DNA of 19,668 nucleotides from NCBI GenBank assembly GCA_002315235.1, contig DCGK01000036.1, forward strand, positions 3,389-23,056, in the 5' to 3' direction. This stretch comes from Ruminococcus sp. UBA1780 (GTDB lineage: Bacteria > Bacillota > Clostridia > Oscillospirales > Ruminococcaceae). The translations under genes and the position numbers were made by a program. This document shows positions 8,790 to 15,273 of this stretch, one piece after another. How positions within the stretch are numbered: position 1 is the first letter of the stretch; every line of letters begins with the position of its first letter. The notes beneath the pieces are model-generated. The model ran no database searches. It was not told the origin of the DNA and saw only the letters and a program-made list of their open reading frames with translations.

Positions 8790-10727
8790 ATGGGACTTAC
8801 TTTAACTGAAAAGATTCTCAAAAACCACATCGTTGACGGAGAAATGATCAAAGGTAACGAGATCGGAATCCGAATTGACCAGACATTAACACAGGACGCT
8901 ACAGGAACAATGGCATACCTCGAATTCGAAGCTATGGGTGTTCCGAGAGTTAAGACAGAACGTTCTGTTGCATATATTGACCACAATACTCTTCAGAGCG
9001 GCTTCGAAAATGCTGATGACCACAGATTTATCGGTTCAGTAGCAAAGAAGCACGGTATTTATTTCTCAAGACCGGGTAACGGTATCTGCCATCAGGTACA
9101 CCTCGAAAGATTCGGCGTGCCTGGCAAGACTCTTATCGGTTCTGACAGCCATACACCAACAGGCGGCGGTATCGGTATGATTGCTATCGGTGCAGGCGGA
9201 CTTGACGTTGCTGTTGCTATGGGCGGCGGCGCATACTACATCACATGTCCTAAGGTTGTTAAGGTTGAACTTACAGGAAAGCTCAGCCCGTGGGTTGCTG
9301 CCAAGGACGTTATTCTTGAAGTTCTCAGAATCATGTCTGTTAAGGGCGGCGTAGGTAAGGTTATCGAATACTGCGGCGAAGGCGTTAAGACACTTTCAGT
9401 GCCTGAAAGAGCTACAATCACAAACATGGGTGCTGAACTTGGTGCCACAACATCAATCTTCCCTTCAGACGAAACAACAAAGCAGTTCCTTAAGGCTCAG
9501 GGCAGAGAAGAAGTATGGGTTCCTCTTGCAGCTGACGAAGACGCTGTTTATGATGAAGAAATCAAAATCAATCTTTCTGAACTCGCTCCTCTTGCAGCAT
9601 GTCCTCACATGCCTGACAACGTTAAGAGTGTTAAGGAAATCGGCAATATCAAGGTTGACCAGGTATGTATCGGTTCATGTACAAACTCTTCACTTCTCGA
9701 TATGATGAAGGTTGCTCACATTCTTAAGGGTAAGACAGTTCATCCTGACGTTTCACTTTCAATCGCCCCTGGTTCAAAGCAGGTTCTCAACATGATGGCT
9801 CAGAACGGTCTTCTCTCAGATCTTATTGACGCAGGTGCAAGAATTCTTGAAAGTGCATGCGGCCCTTGTATCGGTATGGGTCAGTCACCTAACTCAAAGG
9901 GTATCTCACTCAGAACATTTAACAGAAACTTCGAAGGACGTTCAGGCACAAAGGACGGCCAGATTTACCTCGTATCACCTGAAATGGCTGCAATCTCAGC
10001 AATCACAGGCGTACTTACAGACCCGAGAGAAATCGGCGAAATGCCTGACTTCAAGCTTCCTGAAGAATTCGTTATCAACGACAACATGATCGTTCTTCCT
10101 GCAGATGAAAAGGATATGGACAGCGTAGAAATTCTCCGCGGACCAAACATCAAGCCATACCCTGAAACAGCTCCGCTCGTTAAGGATATTAACTGCAAGG
10201 TATCACTCAAGGTAGAAGACAACATCACTACAGACCACATCATGCCTGCAGGTGCAAAGATCCTTCCGCTTCGTTCAAATATCCCTGCTATCTCACAGCA
10301 CTGTTTCACAGTATGTGATGAAAAGTTCCCTGAAAGAGCAAAGAGCCTCGGTCAGTCAATTATTGTTGGCGGTGCCAACTACGGACAGGGTTCATCAAGA
10401 GAACATGCAGCTCTTGCTCCTCTCTACCTTGGTATCAAGGCAGTTCTTGTTAAGAGCTTTGCAAGAATTCACAGAGCAAACCTTATCAATGCAGGTATTC
10501 TCCCTCTTACATTCGTAAACGAAGCTGACTACGACAAAATCAGCGAAGGCGACGAAATCGAAATTGCAAATGTTCGTGCTGATATCGAAGCTGACAAGAC
10601 AGAACTCACTGTAACAAACAAGACAACAGGTGCTCAGATTCCTGTTCTCTGTGAACTTACAGGACGTACAAAGGATATAATCCTTGCCGGTGGTCTTCTC
10701 GACTACACAAGAGAAAATTTAAAATAA
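8790..10727 (+). CDS. acn: Aconitate hydratase, Aquifex-type (about 645 aa)
   Basis: Aconitase isomerises citrate to isocitrate with a [4Fe-4S] cluster in the cytoplasm. The three cluster cysteines are visible: C297 (GSCTNSS) and C357, C360 (ACGPCIG). GSDSHTPTGGG (117-127) and TTDHIMPAG (480-488) are family signatures. GQGSSREH (532-539) in the C-terminal swivel domain carries the active-site serine. At 645 aa it matches the short 'Aquifex-type' bacterial aconitases rather than the roughly 900-aa AcnA or AcnB. The start follows GGAG at 8779-8782. It heads an operon with icd, which takes its product on to 2-oxoglutarate. Codon use is strongly biased (Thr almost all ACA, Leu mostly CTT/CTC, few CTG), unlike addAB, which suggests high expression. 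3-isopropylmalate dehydratase is excluded because both halves and the swivel are fused in one chain with aconitase signatures. Confidence 0.94.
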   Translation: MGLTLTEKILKNHIVDGEMIKGNEIGIRIDQTLTQDATGTMAYLEFEAMGVPRVKTERSVAYIDHNTLQSGFENADDHRFIGSVAKKHGIYFSRPGNGICHQVHLERFGVPGKTLIGSDSHTPTGGGIGMIAIGAGGLDVAVAMGGGAYYITCPKVVKVELTGKLSPWVAAKDVILEVLRIMSVKGGVGKVIEYCGEGVKTLSVPERATITNMGAELGATTSIFPSDETTKQFLKAQGREEVWVPLAADEDAVYDEEIKINLSELAPLAACPHMPDNVKSVKEIGNIKVDQVCIGSCTNSSLLDMMKVAHILKGKTVHPDVSLSIAPGSKQVLNMMAQNGLLSDLIDAGARILESACGPCIGMGQSPNSKGISLRTFNRNFEGRSGTKDGQIYLVSPEMAAISAITGVLTDPREIGEMPDFKLPEEFVINDNMIVLPADEKDMDSVEILRGPNIKPYPETAPLVKDINCKVSLKVEDNITTDHIMPAGAKILPLRSNIPAISQHCFTVCDEKFPERAKSLGQSIIVGGANYGQGSSREHAALAPLYLGIKAVLVKSFARIHRANLINAGILPLTFVNEADYDKISEGDEIEIANVRADIEADKTELTVTNKTTGAQIPVLCELTGRTKDIILAGGLLDYTRENLK

Positions 10728-10740
10728 TGTAAAACTGCAA

Positions 10741-10803
10741 TGGTGCAGGATGGACTGTAAGCCTATGAAAATGCTTATATGTTCAGCCCTGCACTGAGTT
10801 TTT
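10741..10803 (+). terminator. Intercistronic hairpin with T-run between acn and icd
   Basis: GTGCAGG at 10743-10749 pairs with CCTGCAC at 10788-10794, and the inner arm TGGACTGTAAGC at 10751-10762 pairs with 10773-10785 with one bulge and two G-U pairs. The loop is 10 nt. TTTTT at 10799-10803 follows. The shape is that of a Rho-independent terminator inside an operon. It probably lets part of the transcripts stop after acn or protects their 3' ends. Confidence 0.6.
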
Positions 10804-10807
10804 ATAT

Positions 10808-10842
10808 CAAAGCAAAGCTTTGAAATATTTCAAAAAATATTT
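10808..10842 (+). repeat. Short hairpin and AT-rich repeats before icd
   Basis: CAAAGC at 10808-10813 pairs with GCTTTG at 10817-10822 around AAA. It is followed by the palindrome GAAATATTTC (10822-10831) and a direct repeat of AAATATTT (10823-10830 and 10835-10842), just upstream of the icd SD. No convincing promoter is visible, so icd most likely depends on read-through from acn. Confidence 0.4.
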
Positions 10843-10860
10843 AAATCGGAGGCTATTACA

Positions 10861-12069
10861 ATGGCAAAAATTCAGATGAAAACACCGCTCGTTGAAATGG
10901 ACGGCGACGAAATGACAAGAATTCTCTGGAAGTGGATCAAGGATATTCTTATTCTTCCTTACGTTGATCTTAAATCAGAGTACTATGACCTCGGACTTGA
11001 ACACAGAAATGAAACTGATGACAAGGTAACAGTTGAAAGTGCTGAAGCTACAAAGAAATACGGCGTAGCAGTTAAGTGTGCAACAATCACACCAAACGCA
11101 GCAAGAATGCCTGAATACAACCTCAAGGAAATGTGGAAGTCACCAAACGGAACAATCCGTGCAATCCTCGACGGTACAGTTTTCAGAACACCAATCCTTG
11201 TTAAGGGCGTTACACCATATATTCCAACATGGACACAGCCTATCACAATTGCCCGTCATGCATACGGCGATGTTTACAAGAACACAGAAATGCAGGTTAA
11301 GAAGGGTTCAAAGGCTGAACTCGTTGTAACAGACGAAAACGGCGAAGAAACAAGACAGGAAATCTTCAGCTTTAAGGATACAGACGGTATTATCCAGGGT
11401 CTCCACAACAAGGACAACTCAATTGCAGGTTTTGCAAGAGCTTGTCTTAACTACGGTCTTGATCTTAAGCAGGATGTATGGTTTGCTTCAAAGGATACAA
11501 TCTCAAAGAAGTATGACCACAGATTCAAGGATATTTTCCAGGAAATCTATGATAACGAATATAAGGAAAAGTACGAGGCACTCGGCATCGAATACTTCTA
11601 CACACTTATCGATGACGCTGTTGCACGTGTAATCCGTTCAAACGGTGGTTACATCTGGGCCTGCAAGAACTATGACGGTGACGTTATGTCAGACATGGTT
11701 TCAACAGCTTACGGTTCACTCGCTATGATGACTTCAGTTCTCGTATCACCTGACGGAAAGTATGAATACGAAGCTGCTCACGGTACAGTTCAGAGACACT
11801 ACTACAAGTACCTCAAGGGTGAAACAACATCAACAAACTCTGTTGCTACAATCTTTGCATGGAGCGGCGCTCTCAGAAAGAGAGGAGAACTCGACAATAC
11901 TCCTGATCTCTGCGCATTTGCTGACAAGCTTGAAAAGGCTACAATTCAGACAATCGAAGAAGGCGTAATGACAGGCGACCTCTATATGATTTCAAAGCTC
12001 GAAAACAAGAAGAAGGTTGACTCTGAAGAATTCCTCAAGGAAATCGGTAAGAGACTCGAAGCAATGTAA
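10861..12069 (+). CDS. icd: NADP-dependent isocitrate dehydrogenase, eukaryote-type
   Basis: This 402-aa cytoplasmic enzyme oxidatively decarboxylates isocitrate to 2-oxoglutarate. It belongs to the eukaryotic-type homodimeric NADP-IDH subfamily, recognisable from PLVEMDGDEMTRI at the N-terminus, SPNGTIRAILDGTVFR in the substrate site, the metal-binding YDGDVMSD, and AAHGTVQRHY. The RH pair in the last motif is where human IDH1 R314 and H315 contact the 2'-phosphate of NADP, so NADP rather than NAD is expected. Start support is GGAGG at 10848-10852. It follows acn in the same operon, and no citrate synthase gene is in the window. In an anaerobe this branch most likely supplies glutamate carbon and NADPH rather than a full cycle. 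It shares the ACA/CTT-rich codon bias of acn. A strong bidirectional terminator follows. Confidence 0.95.
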   Translation: MAKIQMKTPLVEMDGDEMTRILWKWIKDILILPYVDLKSEYYDLGLEHRNETDDKVTVESAEATKKYGVAVKCATITPNAARMPEYNLKEMWKSPNGTIRAILDGTVFRTPILVKGVTPYIPTWTQPITIARHAYGDVYKNTEMQVKKGSKAELVVTDENGEETRQEIFSFKDTDGIIQGLHNKDNSIAGFARACLNYGLDLKQDVWFASKDTISKKYDHRFKDIFQEIYDNEYKEKYEALGIEYFYTLIDDAVARVIRSNGGYIWACKNYDGDVMSDMVSTAYGSLAMMTSVLVSPDGKYEYEAAHGTVQRHYYKYLKGETTSTNSVATIFAWSGALRKRGELDNTPDLCAFADKLEKATIQTIEEGVMTGDLYMISKLENKKKVDSEEFLKEIGKRLEAM

Positions 12070-12100
12070 TTATAAATCATAAATCAGTTTTGATTACATT

Positions 12101-12141
12101 AAAAAGGCGTTTCCGGTGAATGGTCCGGAAACGCCTTTTTT
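12101..12141 (+). terminator. Strong bidirectional terminator after icd
   Basis: A perfect 16-bp stem (AAAAAGGCGTTTCCGG at 12101-12116 with 12125-12140) around an 8-nt loop, followed by T-runs in both directions. It ends acn-icd and can also stop minus-strand transcripts from the xylanase side. Confidence 0.95.
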
Positions 12142-12184
12142 CAGCATCAGGCCTTACTGTTTTTCAGTACGCTGCGGCTGCATA

Positions 12185-12221
12185 TACAGTAAAAGTCAAA
12201 ATTATTCTGACTTTTACTGTA
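12185..12221. repeat. Perfect 14-bp inverted repeat
   Basis: TACAGTAAAAGTCA at 12185-12198 pairs with TGACTTTTACTGTA at 12208-12221 around a 9-nt loop. It lies between the icd terminator and the convergent dockerin gene. No T-run follows in either direction. It may be an extra RNA 3'-end structure or a protein-binding site. Confidence 0.5.
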
Positions 12222-12251
12222 ACAGCACAGCGCTTTGAAACCATGGTAAAT

Positions 12252-12285
12252 GAAACATCCCCGCATGAAAATGCGGGGATGTTTC
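12252..12285 (-). terminator. Hairpin downstream of the GH11-CE1 gene
   Basis: GAAACATCCCCGCAT at 12252-12266 pairs perfectly (15 bp) with 12271-12285 around a GAAA loop (TTTC on the minus strand). It lies 37 nt past the stop of the minus-strand dockerin gene. The T-run is weak (GTTTCATTT), so it may act as a 3'-end stabiliser, with the icd terminator further on as backup. Confidence 0.55.
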
Positions 12286-12322
12286 CGGATGAATTGGATT
12301 ATGTTGAATAAGATTTAGATGA

Positions 12323-14734
12323 TTACATAAATTTGTTTTTAAGCTGGATCAGATCGATGATTGAGATCTTTCCGTCTTCGTTCATATCAGCAGACTTAAT
12401 CTGGTCTGCACTGAGAGTCTTAAGACCAATCAGGTGCTGCATAAGTGCAACTACATCGGATGAGTTTACTGTTCCGTTTCCGTCAGCATCACCCTTAACA
12501 TCTGCAGATTCATTTTTTTCAGGTTCCTGCGGAGCTGCTGAAGAAGCTTTAAAAATGTTTCTGAAGAAGTTGTAGAAAAGCGGTGTGCCTACACTTGCAT
12601 CATGTCCGCCGCCTGGAACTTCAAACCAGATGTGGTCCTGACCGTTTTTGGTGTAGAGTTCGTGGTACTGCTTAGGGAATGTACCTACAACGCTGTCGTT
12701 TGTTCCGCCTCCGATCATAAGGAGATACGGAGCAGTTTTGAATTTGAATTCAGATTCTGTCATTGATCCGCGGTGATTAAGGAACATATCCTTTGCAGGA
12801 ACAATACCAGGAGCAGGTGATGACGCAGCTACGTAACCAATCTTGTCACATGCCATCATACCGATGTAGAGTGATTCGCGTCCGCCCATTGAGAATCCGG
12901 CGATAGCTGTGTTTTCTCTGCCTTCAGCTACTGAATAGTGTTCAGACATGTAAGGCATAAGGCTTTCTGTAAGATCATAGAGGAAGTCATCATAACGGTC
13001 CATTCCGTCCTGAGTGATGCCTGCCGGTCTGTCAGCCTTAGGATCTGTGTACATCTGAGGGAAAACAATGATAAACGGCTGAACTTCGCCTTTCTTTATA
13101 AGGTTGGAAGCCATTTCTGTAATACCCCAGCCTTTTGTCATATCATCTTCTCCGCCCATAACACCATGGTTCATGTAAACAACAGGATATTTTTTATCTT
13201 CAGAGTATCCTGCAGGAAGCCATACGTTTGCCGGCTTGTTCTTCTGAGCCTTCTTTGAGAAATACTGAATTTTTGTAAGCTTGCCTGTATCGCCTGTCTT
13301 CATATCAGCAGGAACGGATGAAGTGAAGTTTTCCTTTGCTTCAGCCATAATGCTTCCGGATGAAACCGGTCCGTCTGTTGTTCCGGGATTCTGAGGAGTA
13401 TCAGGGATGTCTGTGCTGCCTGTATTTCCCATGCTGTCAGTGAGCTTTATGTCATCAACATAGAAGTTAATAAGGTCAGAATCCGAGTCGTTTTCAGAAT
13501 ATGTTGTCTGGAAGTAAAGGGAGATATTTTTTGCATCTGTCGGAATTGTGAATGCATCGCCTATCTTAGCCCATTTTCCTGCTGCTGTTGATGCATTCGC
13601 GATATCCTTGTACTGGGTTTTTCCTGATGCATCATCATACTGATAACCAACAGTAAATCCTGCTGATTCGTATGATGCATTGTATGTTACATAAGCTTCA
13701 ATTGAATAAAGACCGCCGGCCTTAAGCTGTGAAGAAGCATTCTGGATACCGTTCCATGAAGCTGATCTTCCTGTAACAGCAAGTGACTTTGAACCGCCGT
13801 GCTTCTGGTCACCTGTAAGCAGAAGCTTAACGCCGTCGCCTCTTGATGTCCATTCGCCTGCATCTGATTCACAGTCGGTTGTAACACCTGTGCCTGCTGA
13901 AGGAGCCGTACCTGCCGGAGTTTTGTCAGAGCCTGAAGGAGCAGACGGATTACCTGAATCAGGATTTGTTACAGGATTAGGATTTGCAGAACCAATAATA
14001 AGCTGGTTCTTGTTTACCTTAGCACTGCCGTTTGACTGATAGCCTTCGATGTTGAGAGCAACTTCATACATCTTGCCCATTGTCATGCCGGACTGTTCCC
14101 ATACCTTGAAATGGTCTGATACTGTAATGGTTCCCTCCATGTGAGTGTTTGAGTAAGCCTTTGCAGGGTTTTTCTGATTTACACTCCAGTACTGTTCAAA
14201 AGTTTCAGTACCGTGGATGGAAGGCTGGTTTACTCGTGTTGATGTGTAAACATCATATTTTTTGCCGTCCGAATTTACTGTACCCTTTGAAGGAGCATTT
14301 CCCGGTGGTCTCCATGTACCCCATGCTTCTACTATATAGTACTCAACAGTAGGCTGTTCAGTCCATCCGTATACGCACATGTATGAGTTGCCGTCCGGCT
14401 TGTAGTCAACGTCATAATTGATGCTGATATTGCCGTAATCCTTGTATCCCTTTGTGCTTCCGAGTTTTTTTCCGGTTCTGAAGAGACAGTTTTCAATTCC
14501 GCTCCATGAGCAGGAAAAACCGCCGTTTGTGCCGAGCTTCATATCTACAGTGCCCTTGCCGTACTGATTCCAGAGTTCGTAGTCATATCCGTCATCAGTT
14601 TTGCCTGTCTGCTGCTGATCGGCAGCTTTTACAGTTAATACATCTGAAAGGCTTAAAAGCTGTGCAGGTGCAGCAGCCGGGAAAGCCAATGCCATTGCCA
14701 TGAAACCACATACTATCTTTTTTGTGTGTTTCAT
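12323..14734 (-). CDS. Cellulosomal GH11 xylanase-CBM22-CE1 esterase-dockerin
   Basis: A secreted 803-aa bifunctional xylan-degrading enzyme. Order: signal peptide 1-37 (likely cut VKA|ADQ); GH11 endo-1,4-beta-xylanase about 42-249 with nucleophile E131 (PTVEYYIVE) and acid/base E230 (NIEGYQSNG); Pro/Ser/Gly linker; CBM22 xylan-binding module about 285-434; CE1 esterase about 461-731 with S615 (GFSMGG), D680 (GGTNDS) and H711 (GGGHDA); dockerin 747-803 with two EF-hand-like loops (DADGNGTVNSSD, DMNEDGKISIID). CE1 members of this type are feruloyl or acetylxylan esterases; the sequence resembles the XynZ-type esterase domain, so feruloyl esterase is a fair guess. The start at 14734 follows AAAGAGGTGAT. 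An upstream in-frame ATG at 14767 would put 11 charged residues before the signal peptide and overlaps the -10 box. It is paralogous to the next gene, sharing all modules except CE1. Confidence 0.95.
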   Translation of the reverse strand: MKHTKKIVCGFMAMALAFPAAAPAQLLSLSDVLTVKAADQQQTGKTDDGYDYELWNQYGKGTVDMKLGTNGGFSCSWSGIENCLFRTGKKLGSTKGYKDYGNISINYDVDYKPDGNSYMCVYGWTEQPTVEYYIVEAWGTWRPPGNAPSKGTVNSDGKKYDVYTSTRVNQPSIHGTETFEQYWSVNQKNPAKAYSNTHMEGTITVSDHFKVWEQSGMTMGKMYEVALNIEGYQSNGSAKVNKNQLIIGSANPNPVTNPDSGNPSAPSGSDKTPAGTAPSAGTGVTTDCESDAGEWTSRGDGVKLLLTGDQKHGGSKSLAVTGRSASWNGIQNASSQLKAGGLYSIEAYVTYNASYESAGFTVGYQYDDASGKTQYKDIANASTAAGKWAKIGDAFTIPTDAKNISLYFQTTYSENDSDSDLINFYVDDIKLTDSMGNTGSTDIPDTPQNPGTTDGPVSSGSIMAEAKENFTSSVPADMKTGDTGKLTKIQYFSKKAQKNKPANVWLPAGYSEDKKYPVVYMNHGVMGGEDDMTKGWGITEMASNLIKKGEVQPFIIVFPQMYTDPKADRPAGITQDGMDRYDDFLYDLTESLMPYMSEHYSVAEGRENTAIAGFSMGGRESLYIGMMACDKIGYVAASSPAPGIVPAKDMFLNHRGSMTESEFKFKTAPYLLMIGGGTNDSVVGTFPKQYHELYTKNGQDHIWFEVPGGGHDASVGTPLFYNFFRNIFKASSAAPQEPEKNESADVKGDADGNGTVNSSDVVALMQHLIGLKTLSADQIKSADMNEDGKISIIDLIQLKNKFM

Positions 14735-14758
14735 TTCATCACCTCTTTCTGTGTGCTT

Positions 14759-14787
14759 AGTATACAACTTTTTATATTTTATGTCAA
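14759..14787 (-). promoter_or_regulatory. Near-consensus promoter of the GH11-CE1 gene
   Basis: On the minus strand TTGACA (14787-14782) and TATACT (14764-14759) are separated by exactly 17 bp. The untranslated leader would be only about 20 nt. The block ATCGAACTTGACA is nearly repeated at the paralogue's promoter (ATCGATACTTGACA). Confidence 0.85.
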
Positions 14788-15199
14788 GTTCGATAGAAAA
14801 TAATGTATGACCTTAATTACAATATACAAAGTGACGAAAATGAATGATACAAGTGATTTTGAAGGCTGTCTGCCGGAATTTGTGTTGTGCAAAATGCTGC
14901 CGAAAATTCAAAATCATTTGCCTGTAACCGGTAAAAAGTAAATTACGAAAGGAAATTATGTTTGCGACAAGTTTTAGACATACTAAAAACACATTTAAAA
15001 ATGATAAATTTAATCATTTAAGCGCAAATTTAAGTAATAATATTTCATAATCGTGTAAAAATAATACTAATCGAAGCAAATTTTTTACCTGTTCAGCGAT
15101 AAAAATCAGGACAGACAGCAAATTTACCATCAATCACGATAATGTCTGAAAAAATGCCGATTATTATTTGAAAAAATCAAATAGTGTCTGGATTTCCCA
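14788..15199. other. AT-rich gene-free region upstream of the GH11-CE1 gene
   Basis: I see no gene here. It holds two short inverted repeats: AAATGAT at 14999-15005 with ATCATTT at 15013-15019 around an AAATTTA centre, and ATTTGA at 15166-15171 with TCAAAT at 15177-15182. These could be operator sites for the minus-strand promoter at 14759-14787 or chance pairings in AT-rich DNA. Confidence 0.5.
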
Positions 15200-15238
15200 A
15201 AAAGAAAAACAGCCCGTACTTTCATACGAGCTGTTTTC
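15200..15238 (-). terminator. Terminator of the GH11-GH10 gene
   Basis: On the minus strand AAAACAGC (15237-15230) pairs with GCTGTTTT (15213-15206). A G-U pair and four further pairs continue the stem, with a 6-nt loop. A T-rich tail (TTTTTCTTTTT) follows. It lies 36 nt past the stop codon and separates the two xylanase transcription units. Confidence 0.85.
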
Positions 15239-15273
15239 TGTCCGTAAGGACTGGATCTGGATTGAATTGAATT

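Noticed and set aside
10820..10845. Separate promoter for icd (TTGAAA with AT-rich -10)
   Set aside because: The -35 box is partial and no convincing -10 box lies at 16-18 bp; the AT-rich palindromes explain the match.
12120..12311. Small plus-strand gene after icd
   Set aside because: It starts inside the terminator loop, runs through two hairpins and has no SD.
14705..14734. Lipoprotein signal in the GH11-CE1 protein (C9 in IVCGF)
   Set aside because: The cysteine is at the start of the hydrophobic stretch, not after it, and no lipobox is present. The paralogue has Ser there.
14735..14767. Upstream ATG start for the GH11-CE1 gene
   Set aside because: It would overlap the -10 box and place 11 charged residues ahead of the signal peptide. 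The ATG at 14734 has a strong SD and aligns with the paralogue.
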